Shown in pieces: positions 11,613-23,780 of a stretch of 64,000 nucleotides of DNA. The notes beneath the pieces are model-generated. The model searched no databases. It was not told where the DNA came from and saw only the letters and a program-made list of their open reading frames with translations. A program made the translations under genes and the position numbers. Location of the stretch: contig NC_060215.1 of NCBI RefSeq assembly GCF_021130785.1, forward strand, positions 64,794,501 to 64,858,500, read 5' to 3'. The stretch comes from Homalodisca vitripennis (lineage: Eukaryota; Arthropoda; Insecta; Hemiptera; Cicadellidae). Every line of letters starts with the position of its first letter. Position 1 is the first letter of the stretch.

Positions 11613-12128
11613 CTTAGGCCTATTGAATTACCCTTGCACCCCAGAATCTCGACATTTTCTGTTAGTGATGTTCCGCTCCTGGACATCAAATAAGGTTGCC
11701 CAGATTGAAGTGAAGCACAGTTTTTTTGCTGTAATAATAATAATATATTTAAATTTAATTTACAAGCAAAGTTATTTAAATTTTATATTATATTTAATTA
11801 TCCACTGTATACATATTATTACCCTCCATGTCACGATAATACACTTAAATAAATCTAAATTTTCACTATTTTAAGAATTTATTTCGTTATTATATTGTAG
11901 TAATGTTTACATTGCTAACAATATGAATTGAAACACACGAGGGTAACTTAATATAGATCCCTTGTAATTAACCCAATCCTTACATGGGAAATTAATACAG
12001 GGAATACCTTGGATCTGCAAAGCTTCCAGGGCTCTCTCTAGTGGACGTCTTGGCCTGTGTAGATAAGTTGATTTAACCAATAAAATTATTATGAACAAAA
12101 TCCCCCTGACATAAATCTGGTAATCCCA
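11613..12128. other. AT-rich spacer between the two repeat copies
   Basis: An open frame on each strand overlaps (TA)n-bounded sequence. A small GC-richer patch near 12025-12060 has no recognisable product. Confidence 0.4.
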
Positions 12129-12191
12129 TATATATATATATATATATATATATTTTCTTTTCTTAATCGAACAGATCAAATCTTTCCAATT
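12129..12191 (+). repeat. (AT)n plus 28-bp dispersed motif, copy 2
   Basis: This is the second copy of the arrangement at 11543-11612: an (AT)n tract, then CTTAATCGAACAGATCAAAT-type sequence, in the same orientation. Confidence 0.7.
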
Positions 12192-12193
12192 TG

Positions 12194-12310
<117 letters not shown>

Positions 12311-12469
12311 TAATATAATAATATAATATAAATATATCTCACTTTAACCTTTTGATTGTCTTTGTGACAGATGTGTTTTAAGTTATCAAATGGGGTAGAC
12401 TGTAATAGATAGTGCACAAAAAATTTTGTATGTGCTAGAATGATTGCATGTCTACGTATGTGCTTACTT

Positions 12470-12700
12470 TGTAGAAACTCTACTGAAAGTGTGATTACAA
12501 TGTGTATACGAGTATAAAAAGTTCAAAATATCTTGTAAGTTAAATATTTATCATTTATTTACGATGGGTGTTGACTAGTTCTAAATTTATTTAACACTAT
12601 CTCTAGTTTTTTTTATAATTCCCATTATGTACAGGGTTAAAAAAAAATAAATCAATGGACACTTTTCAATGAACACAGTCAAAACGAATTAAACTAAAGT
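12470..12700 (+). repeat. Diverged direct repeat, copy 1
   Basis: It aligns in order with 13010-13240. Shared landmarks are TTTGTA..TATCC/CTCTAC..G..AGTGTGATTA, then ATTTACGAT, then CTGTAG/CTCTAGTTTTT, then TACAGGGTT and TTGAATGAACA. The copies differ by many substitutions and short indels. The 258-bp TIR element at 12719-12976 lies between them. Confidence 0.55.
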
Positions 12701-12718
12701 TGCATTTTTGCTGCATTC

Positions 12719-12976
12719 AAGGACGTAGCCAGCGAGGGGTCCAAGGGCTCCGGACCACCCCCAAGTTTCAATTTTTACAATTAATTTTTTAGTACACGAT
12801 TATTATTATTTAAATAATTCAGTATTACTGGCATGTACTGCTGAAAGATCGTTCTTAATAAAGAAACGTGTAAATAACTTTTTAGGGAACGAAATGGGGC
12901 CTTACTCTCTGTCCACTGCAGGAAAATATCAGTTGTCTGGACCCCCCCCCCCAAATTATTTCCTGACTACGTTCTT
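12719..12976. mobile_element. Small non-autonomous TIR element with G/C runs
   Basis: The ends are AAGGACGTAGCCAG and the inverse of CTGACTACGTTCTT (AAGAACGTAGTCAG, two mismatches). Internally each end carries a run of C/G: CCGGACCACCCCC near 12750 and a run of 12 C near 12941. The layout matches a common invertebrate class of short elements with 'GACGTAGCCAG...GGGGTCC' ends. No target duplication is obvious and no open frame is of interest. The superfamily is not assigned. Confidence 0.7.
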
Positions 12977-13009
12977 AGTTACATTTGGAAATTTAATACA
13001 CTTGTGTCT

Positions 13010-13240
13010 ATTTTGTAAATATCCACCTGGGAGTGTGATTAAAAGTTACATATGAGTAATTAATTAAAAATATATTCTCGAGGCGAGAGATACTACATCC
13101 ATAATTCATTTACGATAGGTTTAGATTGGTTCTTAACTCATTTACTATTAACTGTAGTTTTTGAAAAATCCCACTGCATACAGGGTTGTTAAAAAATGAA
13201 CGTTTTTGAATGAACATAGGAAACGGGTTTGATTAACAGA
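13010..13240 (+). repeat. Diverged direct repeat, copy 2
   Basis: This is the partner of 12470-12700, on the other side of the small TIR element. Confidence 0.55.
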
Positions 13241-14115
13241 AAAAAATAAATAGTTGAATTTCAAAGAGATATTTTCAAAGTTTTCTTGAGCAACATTATA
13301 AATGTTGTACAGTACATGAACCCCTCACTGTTTAAAGACAATGAATCAATAGGCAAGTTCTGGTTAGGTCCTGTTAAGGATATTGACGTCAACACTTTCT
13401 ATATCCTTATTGATCATAAAGCTGCCTTCATTCCAAGAGGCTCAATGGGGGGAATCAAACTTTGTCTGTAATATAACACTACAGAAATAAGTTCCAAGGA
13501 GGCAAGTCCGAACTGCTAGGCGGCCAACGCACGATCTATCCTGCAATACGATAATTGCTTATCCATGATATACGAATATCTCTTATATTCTTAAGAGTAG
13601 GTAAACGTCAAGGTGCCAATGCGGCGAAGCTATATCTTGAACTAATACGTTTGTATTAGTGTCTTTCTCTAGCTGAGAGATAAGCAGTTCACTCACCATG
13701 TCCAAAGCAGGTTGTACTTCTGATCTTGAAAGAAGAAAGGCTCATACGAGTATATCTTTTGCTTTGATACAGTACAAAAGGCGTTAAGCTCCTTATTCTG
13801 CTAAAAATCCTTCCCATGTCCAGCATTTACTCTAGACTTTTCTATTTTCCAGATACACACGTTGTGTTTGCTGATACACCTTTCTAATGGTTTGAATAAT
13901 TCCAACACATAATTCCAAACGTTCCTCCTTTTATCGTCACGTAATGTTAGCAAAAGCTGTAGCTTGTAAGGTTATCTTCAAACGTTTTCTCAAAATCCCC
14001 AGAGTTGTGGAGAGTTTGAAGTTCTACATTTACCCTAGCCTTTTACTTTGTTGGAGTGCGCAGGAAAGAAGCTCGAACCTGTTCCACACGACCTTCGTGC
14101 AGTGATGGGCTTCCA
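13241..14115. other. Moderately GC-rich stretch, unknown
   Basis: A plus-strand open frame at 13286-13471 (61 codons) and a GC-richer tract from 13490 to 14110 stand out from the AT-rich background. I find no domain, splice pair or match within the window. It may be an old transposon body. Confidence 0.3.
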
Positions 14116-15127
14116 AAACTTTTAGATTTGTATAAACAACCTGTATTTTTAAGTTTGTTGTGCCAATCATGAATAGACTGCAGAAATTTTAGTTTTTTGC
14201 TCTAAATTAATTGATAACAAGACCAGTTACTATAAAACATTTCTGATATTATTTTTGATATTTTAAATACGGCTGCCATTAAATCTTTTTAACTTAGAAT
14301 ATTTAAATAAAACAGTAATTTGACCAAACAATTACAAGAAGAGCATTTTTAGTGAATTTTATCACAAATTTAAAAAACCAAAGATATTTAAATCGAATAA
14401 TAATAAATAACTGATTTTAGAGGAAATTTGTTACATATCATTTGTAAATTCATAGATGATACAAAAATAATAGTAAATATATACAATCTGGTTGACTTTA
14501 AAAATGACGTCATGATTTATCAAAGTGACTTATTTAATAGTTATCTAAAATGAATTTTGTATAATGCATGCTAAAAATGTACAAATGTTGGTACAATAAA
14601 TGTATGTGTTTGGTACAATATGTGCAGTGAAATTATCAGATAGTCTGGTCTGACCTGAATGTAGAGAAGATGCTCAGATGGATATATGACTTTGTGCTTA
14701 TACATATCGTAGTATTATTATCAATTTGTTGTTTTTTAATAAAAAGTGCTGCGTAGCCTCAAACTATCAGGGAAAATATAGGTTTCAGGTTATACCTTGC
14801 CCAATTTTGGAATAAGTTATTCAATTAGATGTACTGGCATCAGAAACACATTTATGTAAAGTATATATAGTTTATGTTTAGTAAACGATGTTATAAGTTG
14901 TATGTGAAGCGTTAAAATGGCTAAGTTGTTACTGTGTGTCATATTCTCACATTCAGATTGGTTTTACCATGGCCTTAATTTTCCAAGTGTTTCATGTACA
15001 CACATGAAAGTTAAGAAAATGGGTTCCTTAATGAATTCGCAAAAGTACTCAGTTTTCAGTTTCCCTGCCTGTATCTTTCACATCATAGCGTAACCACGCT
15101 CACACCATAGATGTTGAAACTTATATA
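14116..15127. other. AT-rich, intron-like; nothing recognised
   Basis: No open frame, splice pair or repeat worth calling. Confidence 0.5.
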
Positions 15128-15146
15128 TACAAATGTATATATATAT

Positions 15147-15177
<31 letters not shown>

Positions 15178-15205
15178 AATATATATATATATAAATATAT
15201 ATTTT
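15128..15205. repeat. (TA)n microsatellite with AAATA interruptions
   Basis: Runs of TA broken three times by TAAATA. It has no other content. Confidence 0.95.
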
Positions 15206-16165
15206 TTAACATCTATACATTATTTCTTAAATCATTATAAAACATTACATTAACATTGTTCAAATAGTTAATATTACATTTTGTTTTAATTAATGACTGA
15301 TTTGAAAACTTTCATGGTAACATAATATCTTGTACTTAACCTATTAATAAAAAATTAAAAAATTCATATCGTTATTGAGCTAATAACGGAATTTGAAGAA
15401 GTTAAACATTAATAAGAAAGATCACAAATGTTTACAATTGCTGAACACACTAATACAAAGGAATTGTGTAACATTTTGATTGATTTTACGTGGACTTCTA
15501 AGATTTTAGAAACATAGTATAGCCAAGTAAGTATAGCCACCGTTAGTTGTCAATTAAAATAAATATCACCAGCTGTTAAATAACATCTCGACTAGTAATT
15601 TTTAACAACGAACAAACAATAAAAAACAGATTTTATAAGCAGGTAATATTTAACTCGAACTTATAATCAACTGTGGTTTGATGAAAAGTTTTTGTAGTAT
15701 TTTGTTTTATGTAATGATTAAATGCGTATGCCAACATTTACTTTACCATACGACAAATTACATAATTTATTGATTTACAGTGTTTACAAATACTGTGAAA
15801 TTTGGTAGCCTATTATAGAGAATATTATTAAATTTATACACGTGGCTCAAGGAAAATATAAAAAATGTTCAGCTTTTATAATTTAAATGACACACACAGT
15901 TATGTTCTAGTACAAAATTTTTAAACATTTATCATTTTTTAAGAGTTTACAAAAGATGAAGGTTTTGCAAAATTTAACGTACATTTTACAGACATAAACA
16001 AGTGTAAAAATAAATAATTATTCTAAAATCATGTATTGCGTTGTAGGTTGGAACCGTACTTGAACAGTTAACTTTACTTGTCTTACGAACTCAAAACAAA
16101 TTTAATTAAAACCAAAGCAACTCAGGCTACAGTGTTGTATTCACTAAAGTATACCCCTTGAGAAT
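15206..16165. other. AT-rich, intron-like; nothing recognised
   Basis: No feature that I can support. Confidence 0.5.
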
Positions 16166-16170
16166 TTGTT

Positions 16171-16290
16171 GAAGAACTACTACAGAATGGCTGTTCCCTC
16201 GTTGTCGGCAGCCTCAGGAGCTACAGTCAACGAGGTGGCGCTCCAGGCAACTTCATATAAAGTTAGAATATGAACACTGAAACCCCTTTC
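16171..16290. CDS. GC-rich coding-like island, strand uncertain
   Basis: This is a sharp GC-rich island in AT-rich DNA. Plus-strand reading: ATG at 16187 in a good context (A at -3, G at +4) opens MAVPSLSAASGATVNEVA and stops at 16271, so it could be a start exon spliced before the stop, although no strong donor is seen. Minus-strand reading: an open segment ending ...EAADNEGTAIL at a stop near 16171, preceded by GTTTCAG as a weak acceptor near 16300, so it could be a last exon. Both readings have coding-like residue use and they cannot both be real. I do not recognise either product. Confidence 0.3.
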
Positions 16291-16299
16291 TCTGAGTTG

Positions 16300-19200
16300 G
16301 TCGGACTCCGTTACACTTTCAAATTTATCTTTCAGTTACGAGACAACTGTGCATATTACTATTTGATTCTATAAGAAAGAAACTTATAAAATTTATAATG
16401 GTCTGGAGATGTGGTTTTCCTCTAAACTCACCTCACAGGTCCTGTTGAAAGATTTTTAAAATATGTAAAAAATAAAATATATTTGTATATATTATTTTAA
16501 CATATCATACCGTATATGGTTTGGATTGCTCCCAAAACTGCTCCACTGTATTAAAGTACCATTAAAGAGTTTGATTTATGAATAAGTCACATACAAATTT
16601 AAATAAATTACCGAAAATATGAGTCTATGCAGATATGTTTAGAACGGTCATTAAATAAGTTTAACGAAATTTTTAGCTGAAACGATCTACCAACCAATTC
16701 CAGGCGTTTCAAACAAAATTTTGTATGACGGTTGTATTGATATCTAGGGTTCAATGTCAGGATCCATTATTGAGTAGGACCATTACAAGCTCATTTTCTT
16801 ACTACAGAAAAATTAAAAACTATGATATATTCCAAAAGCGTTATGCATAGTCTTGTTGCTCTACATTTAGATTTTCAATATGTATAACACGAGGTATGAC
16901 TTATTTGGCAAGTAAAAAAATATATTAAAATGTTATTTTAGTTTTTCGATGAGATGCACTCTTCCGACTTCGATATGGCTCGGCTTTGGACTGTTGGTAG
17001 TCTCTAGGGGGACCTAGTTGGGCTCGATAAAACCAACCCAAATTAATCCAGTAATTTTAGAAACCTACGACATTTGAATAATACTTTACTGTAGGTGCTC
17101 ATGAGACACGGGACAAACACACCCACAGAAATAAATAAATATAATTACACTCTGTAGGTGAAATCTACAGATTTTATTATTCTGCAGTTAATATGTACTC
17201 TAAATTTACATAAAAGAATTCATTTAGACTTTCATGACGTTCTCATACCTGTAAAATAGCTGACAATAGAAGTACCATCGTATTCAAAAGATACGAGTAT
17301 ATTGAGTTTGATTGGTTAGGCGGTTGCTGGGGTACTGATACGACTTATACACAATAGTTCAGATTATTGAGTGTTTATTTTATTGTGTGTACTGTTATTG
17401 CTTACTACTATTGATAAGTTTTTCAATATCTCAAGCCATTGTGAATGGAAAATTCCAATAATCCGTTTCTGCTACGAATGAAAAATATTTACGTTAAAAT
17501 AATCCTGTATTATAAATATTTCAACAATTGATTTAGGGCATGAAATAAGAAAAAAATCAAATAGAATGTATGCCCGAAATACTTGTTTGTTTCTCTGTAT
17601 TCATTTAGTTGGAAAACATTTTTATTAAAGTGTAAGCTATAGCATTAAATTAATTTCGGTACACATGTTGTGAGTATCGTTACGTATCACTGTGAAAAAT
17701 AACAACATAGTATAATTTACAGTTAAAAAATGACAAAAGCTTTCAGCTTTCAATAGCACATTTCAAGAAATTGGTGGTTTTAAATATTACTGTAAAAGAT
17801 AGAAAATTTAATTTGAAAAACAATGATACTAAGTTTGCTTAAATTTGTCAGGGGTGGACTGGGATATCACCTTCTCTCAAAGCCACTATTTTTGTTTTAA
17901 CATATTTTTGTCCAACAAGACATATTTTAATTGGTTGTATTTTATTTTTCGATAAAAATGTAACATTCTTAGATAAGAGTATGTTTAAAACAAAGCGTAT
18001 CCTATTCACTGATCGTTTCATAGAATAGTGCCAGTTGATTACATTTTTGCCAACATTTGAAATATATTTAAACCCATTGGTATTAAAACCCCCTATTTCG
18101 TCATTTTGAAACTGTAAGTGACACAATACTGTTGTTTGACAGGATTACAATGTTATTCCATTACCTGGTACCAATTTCTGAAACGTTGGTTACGCATTAT
18201 GGGACACTCTTTTGTACTTAAGTCATGATCAAGTATTAACAGACGAGAGACGACCATATAAGAGAACGCTGTATCTGTAGCTCATGAAAGTTGCGCTAAA
18301 AACATATATTTACGTTTGTAATGTCCTATTTGATATACCAATGGTCACAAGTGAATCAGAAATTGTATTATAATGGCGTAGGTTCCATATTGCGTAGACA
18401 GGAATATTATAGTCCACTTACAATAGTTAGGTTACACTATATTGTGTTGGGGGAATGATCAGAATAACTTCAAAACGGAGAATAAAATCTTTAAAATTAA
18501 AAAAATGTTACGTGAATAAGCATAATAAAAGTCCTCTTATACTATTTGACGCGATAAAAGCTTTATCAAAGTTGTCGCCGTCTATTAAAGTAATGATATA
18601 TATATCAACTAAAGAAATGAAATCTGTTATCCTTTTATAAATATGTTGTCATCAAAACACAAGACTAACATAAGAAAATCTAATGTTATATTATTATTTT
18701 AATAAATGAAGTTTCTTATAGCTTAAAGTAAGTGCTATTGAATATTATGATAATATGATATATATATATATAGTTCCTAGTAGACTTTCGAAGTAATCCA
18801 AAATTAAAACGTAAATACTGTCTAAAATATCATAAATAGATTTATATAATCATATAGTAAATGTTCCTACGACTATTTGGAACCATATAATAATGACTGA
18901 AAACGCTACGGCTATAGTCGTAAAATGTACTAAAAATTAATTAGGAAAACCAAACTCTAAAAGTGAAAGAAAACCCATAACAAATCTGTAAATAAAAATC
19001 AAAGCATAAAAAAATCTATAAATATTAATTTATTGGAATTTTAAGCATACTTTTAAAAATCGATAAACATCGTTAAATTTCAACAAAAATCTATCTAAAA
19101 CTTACGAATCTTTAAAAATATTACTAAACTTTATGAACCAAAAGTCTTAAATACAAAATTAGTTCAAAAACTAAATAGTCTATTTACATTAATGTAGGTA

Positions 19201-19640
19201 TTAAATTAATTGCGTTAATTCCCTACAGCTTCTTACGCTTAAAAACCATGTTGAAGAAAACAACACAATATAATTAGTTTAATTAATTTCCAGAACATGT
19301 TAAAAAATGTTATATCCTACTCCGTTACCTGCTTTAAACAAAAATATTCTTTTTTTAAATCTTCAAATGACTGTAGCCCACAAATTGTAGGGTACATATA
19401 TGAATATTACTTGAAAGATACTGTACGCAATGTAAGCAAATTAAAACAATTACAACTATCACAAAATCTTAACCTATTTTTATGATGTTCGTTTCATGAT
19501 CAGTATCATACCTTTCACTATCGCATACCACATAACTTACAAGAAACCAGTTTATCATATTATACGAATTACTTGAGATTCTTTGTAAATATTAGGATTT
19601 ATCAACACAATTTATCACAAAAACCTTTGCTTTCCGACTA
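16300..19640. other. AT-rich, intron-like; nothing recognised
   Basis: The longest frames (17848-18126 minus, 92 codons; 18455-18640 plus) show no domain. A short (TA) run occurs near 18758-18772. Nothing else is supported. Confidence 0.45.
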
Positions 19641-19647
19641 TGGTGAA

Positions 19648-19651
19648 ATAT

Positions 19652-19695
<44 letters not shown>
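19648..19695. repeat. (TA)n microsatellite
   Basis: A (TA)n tract with a single TAATA interruption near 19660. Confidence 0.95.
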
Positions 19696-19698
<3 letters not shown>

Positions 19699-20068
19699 AA
19701 AACAGAAATTATATTGATAGAGATAACGTTACTCGTGATTCTGAAGATTAAAGACCAAACCTACGAAGAAAACAAGTTTATTATTTTTATGACTACCATC
19801 CAGAAGATTTGTGACAAATTTTAATTTTTTGAAATGAATTCTATAAATTTAATCATAATATATGCTTTTTCTTTAATAGTCTTTTACCGATTGCCATTAA
19901 CTGTAAAATACCTTGTTTATTTGTTTCTTTAATGTTTTTATCATCTAAAACATTAAAAAATCTATTAATTTAACGTCTTATATACTTTAAATGTAATTTC
20001 TCCTATATCGTTCAACTCTCTGCAAATATAATTTCAAAAAGGTGTAATTCTAAATTTGTACACTTTAA

Positions 20069-20460
20069 TTAGGGAACTGAAATTAAATAATGCAAATATA
20101 AAGTATTTTTCTTACAAAGTGCTTTATTTCTTTCCTCTAAATGTACTACGAAGTTATCAAATATTTTAAATTTAAAATCATATTCAAACTTTATATCCAA
20201 ATAAGAAAAAATCACAGGAAATATCTGTTCATACCAATTATGATTATTTATAGAAGCAAATGTGATGCATTCTTTAAACAAAGTATTGATATTTTCCAAG
20301 TCACCATAAGATAGTCTAAGATATTAATTCTTTGATCTGAATTCTTCAAAATTTTTTTGTTTTTCTTGTTTTCGTATTTTAATTGTCTAAGCAGTTCAAA
20401 TGTTTTAATTTGTTTGAAAATTTCTCTGGTTTTCGTTTCTTATACAACATTAAATTTAAA
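20069..20460 (-). pseudogene. Broken minus-strand reading frame, possible viral/Polinton remnant
   Basis: A 76-codon frame (20299-20069) is preceded, in another frame, by an open stretch back to about 20460. The protein is Lys/Asn/Ile-rich but looks more coding-like than the neighbouring noise: it has an aromatic-rich core (NWYEQIFPVIFSYLD) and charged ends. I do not recognise a family. Its strand and AT-rich style match the broken frames at 22.2-24.3 kb, which makes one decayed insertion a possibility. It could still be chance. Confidence 0.25.
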
Positions 20461-20677
20461 TGTTTACAAACCATCTTTTATCAATAATTCCTTCTCTGTT
20501 AGAACATTTATAGCATTGGGGTGATAATTACTTCACTATATATTTATATAGTAAATTATTTTATTTAAGAATGCAAAAAGAAATAATATAAATTCATGAA
20601 AAAAGTTTTATTGAAATGCTTATGTTTATTATGCTATTTAGGGTATTATGTCTATTATTACAAAGATTACCAATAAT

Positions 20678-20960
20678 TTAACATATTTTAATTTGTATAA
20701 GGTAGGAAAAACAGTATCCTTTATCAATTATTGTTAAACAAAAGGAATAAATGAATGCTTGAGTCCTTTGTGCAGTGTTGTTAGTTTGGGTGTTTCTATT
20801 CTGGGGTTTCTCGTCACATTCAACTACTTCTATACCTTGTACTGCTACTGTCCAACGTTTACAATCAGGAGCATTATTCGCGACTTTTATTATCTGTACA
20901 AGTTGAAGGAGAGAGATTTTTAGGGAATAGTGTGAGGTGTTAGTGAGTGTAATGTTGAAT
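20678..20960 (-). CDS. Coding-like minus-strand ORF, unknown
   Basis: The frame is open from about 20960 down to a TAA at 20678 with no initiator Met. An excellent acceptor (TCTCTCTCC...CTTGTACAG) precedes 20893, so the likely exon reading starts there with IIKVANNAPDCKRWTVAVQG and continues with acidic and polar residues for 71 codons. The middle part (Cys, Trp and acidic residues) is unlike random AT translation, while the last 25 codons are AT-type. Plus-strand frames across the same bases are also open, which weakens the call. It may be a last exon, or a transposon piece. I cannot identify it. Confidence 0.3.
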
Positions 20961-20999
20961 TAATGAGCTTGCAGTTGTGAATGAATGAATGAATTAGAT

Positions 21000-21450
21000 T
21001 GAAATTATAAATTAAATGTCAAGGATTGCGGAATTTAGGAGTAGGGGAAGGGTTCGGTAAATGGATCAACAACCACAGTTGCAACCATGGTGCTACTCTG
21101 CTTGTTCGATAATAATTTACTCTGTGGTTACACGTGTAAAGACAGTTAATGACAACTTTGTCCTTATTACACAGCGCGCTCAAGGCTTGAGATTTGAGAT
21201 TTGAACCCAAAACTCCGAGCTTTAAAGCTCTTCAAGTGCCGAGTTTTCAACAGTGCTATCACACTGTACTGCCGGGCTCATTTACCACACACAGAACTGC
21301 TCCACAGTAAACATACATGTAGCGTGTTTGTCGTCCACCATGATCAACTTCGGCAACACCTTCATTTATCAAACTGCCGCCAGAATATCCTGACTCGTCA
21401 CGTTAGGTCATGGCTGATAAACTGAGTCGATATCCGGATCGCCGTCATTC
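21000..21450. other. Moderately GC-rich stretch, unknown
   Basis: Short frames occur on both strands (21019-21210 minus, 21201-21425 plus) with near-normal amino-acid use but no domain. It might be repeat-derived. Nothing firmer can be said. Confidence 0.25.
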
Positions 21451-21739
21451 TCAGAAAAGTTACACACTGCTGAATACTTAACTCACAAGAACGTGTCTGG
21501 TCAAAATCTAAAATTGATAAAATGACATTATCATTATTATAAAAATAGAAATTAAAAAATAACTACAGTAACAACTTCTAACATGCAATTGAAAAAACTA
21601 GAAACAATAACGTTACGTTTCTAGCCCCCAGGCAAAACGTCATCACTACTTTCGTGATAGTTCCTTAGTTGACCGTCAGAGTAAAGTAGTAATTAAACAG
21701 CACTACTGTGGATTTGTATTTCTTCAAATACAGACTACT

Positions 21740-21905
21740 ATAAGCCAATGTGTATAATCTTACAGTTGCCAGGTGTCGTGTAGCGAAGAAGCTGTTTGGC
21801 ACGTTATAAAACAAAGTGGGATTTCCCGTTTTAACACGCGCGTGGCAGTCAAGAGGTTTAAATGCGGACGCTCTACCACTGAGTTGTCCAACTTCCAATA
21901 ATTTA
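21740..21905 (-). repeat. tRNA-derived SINE-like fragment
   Basis: On the minus strand, bases 21892-21868 read as a tRNA D-arm/A box (CAACTCAGTGGTAGAGCG) followed by TCCGC as in an anticodon stem. A weak B-box candidate lies about 35 bases on, near 21820-21840. The remainder does not fold as a full tRNA. A tRNA-headed SINE fragment is likelier than a gene. Confidence 0.4.
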
Positions 21906-22181
21906 AAGAAAATCAGTAACAAATATCTCAGTGCATGCTATTACAACTGTACACGTATTTATGTGATACAATTTGATTTAATTAACCAATTCTCATAACA
22001 TTTGGTATTTATATCACTTATACGTGATAGTCATATTTGGTAGTCATCACTTCCGTTCCAACCTTAAAATGACGGTAACATAGATGTTTTTAAAATCAAC
22101 CTCATTTTTTTAGATAAAAAAGTTAAAACGAATACTTCCATCAATGTCCTTAACATTTGTACAAAAAAATTAACGAACAGT

Positions 22182-22640
22182 TTATACAATATTTATAGAA
22201 ACTTTAACGAATCTACGTACGGTAATATAATTTGAAATCAAATTATATGTTAAAATTTTCTCAGAAACAAAAACATACCAGGTTGAGTTTGTTACAGCGC
22301 TTTGACTGTTAATATTGATAATTATACCAATCTTTGAGCCAGAAATATTTGACAAACGTATCGTTGTATCAGTAACATAAATTGGTTGATTATCTATCAA
22401 TTCTTTTTATTGTAAAACATTTATATATATTTACAGTAAAATTGAGTAAAATCTTGATATATCTAACACTGCTAGAAATGTTTAAATTTTGAAATTCATC
22501 TGTATAGTAAGAACCGTTCAATTTTACTCTAATACTTTTTACATTCAAACTATTTAATTTTGAAGGATTTTGTATTATCTTGTGTGTCTGTTTGGAAACC
22601 AATAATAACATAACTTTGATAAAATATATTTTGATCAATA
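22182..22640 (-). pseudogene. Decayed capsid-like reading frame (viral or Polinton-like), tentative
   Basis: Two minus-strand frames (22638-22390 and 22400-22182) overlap at their ends in different frames. The first contains SLNVKSIRVKLNGSYYTDEF, whose spacing of Asn-Val, Arg-Val, Leu-Asn and Tyr-Tyr resembles a conserved block in the double-jelly-roll-type capsid proteins found in many invertebrate genomes. That link is from memory of the pattern and is not tested. Stops and frame changes on both sides show it cannot be expressed as a whole protein. Confidence 0.3.
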
Positions 22641-23780
22641 TTTGTAATACTGAATTAATACGTTTTTGATGTTTGTAAAATATTTTAATACTTTTCTTGT
22701 TCTTCTTTTAAAATATTTAAAAGTGTCCCTTTTCTAGATTGTATGTCTATTCTTTTTAATTCTTGGCTCTTTTTAATACTTTAATGGGAATTAAACGGAT
22801 CAATAATTTGAAATGTATCAAGAAATTATTAATTTGTAATAATAAATCTCTTACAACAGATATTTGGGACAACGATTTTTGTTGTTATTAGTCCGAATTT
22901 TTCTAAATTTCTTTTATTCACAATTGTAGAAAATAAATGTGTACTTCCTTCTTTTGAATAACTTTTGAGTTTAAATTTTGAAAATTTACCTTTTTTATAT
23001 TCTACAATCTTAATTAAATTAATTGGTAATAAATTAAAACTAAATGCAGGTATTACATTTTAACCAGCGTATTCTCTTTTTCTGTCTTTTCTGGTAAATG
23101 TATCTGTATTCCTATCAATTTGTTAGTATTTTTATTTCCCCGATACACATATCATACAAATCATTAAAAACTATACAACTACTTTGTGATGTATTTGCTA
23201 ATTTTATCCACATTAAAAAACATTCTAAATAAAATTTAAAAATTCTTAAAATATTTTCCATTTTGTTTTAATAAAGTTGTATAATCGTGTAACGGATCAA
23301 ATTCTATATCTGTTTGGAAATTTTAGTTTCTATAGTTATAAATAGTTGCTTCTAATTTTGTACTTCCATTCATTTGCTAAATCACAACAAAATGTTTATT
23401 TTAATCTTTTATAAGAACAATTGCAAATTGTACTATATAATTACCTAAATCTGTATTAATTCTGGGATTTATCATTTGCAATATAAATTTATTGTGTATT
23501 TATATTTGAAAACTTAACCATGTCAATCAATATTTTCCGACAATTTTACTATGATCTACAATAGTTTTACACTTGTGTTTTTATTTCTTTTTGTATCATT
23601 TTGTATTAAAAATTATAGTTTTCTATTAAATAATTGAAAATTATAATGTTTCGTATAAATCATGTCACCATTATTGAAAAAACCAAAATGTAGTGCGGTA
23701 TGTCTTAATGTAGTATATTATAATGTTCAACATATAATCAATCTAATATTCCTGGTAGTTTTAATAATACTAATAATTTT
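22641..23780 (-). other. AT-rich, broken minus-strand frames
   Basis: Short open pieces on the minus strand (for example near 22940-23010 and 23280-23330) alternate with stops in every frame. They may belong to the same decayed insertion as the flanking pieces. No family is recognised. Confidence 0.25.

Noticed and set aside
17848..18126. Minus-strand ORF of 92 codons
   Set aside because: Somewhat coding-like C-terminus but no acceptor, donor, domain or repeat copy to support it.
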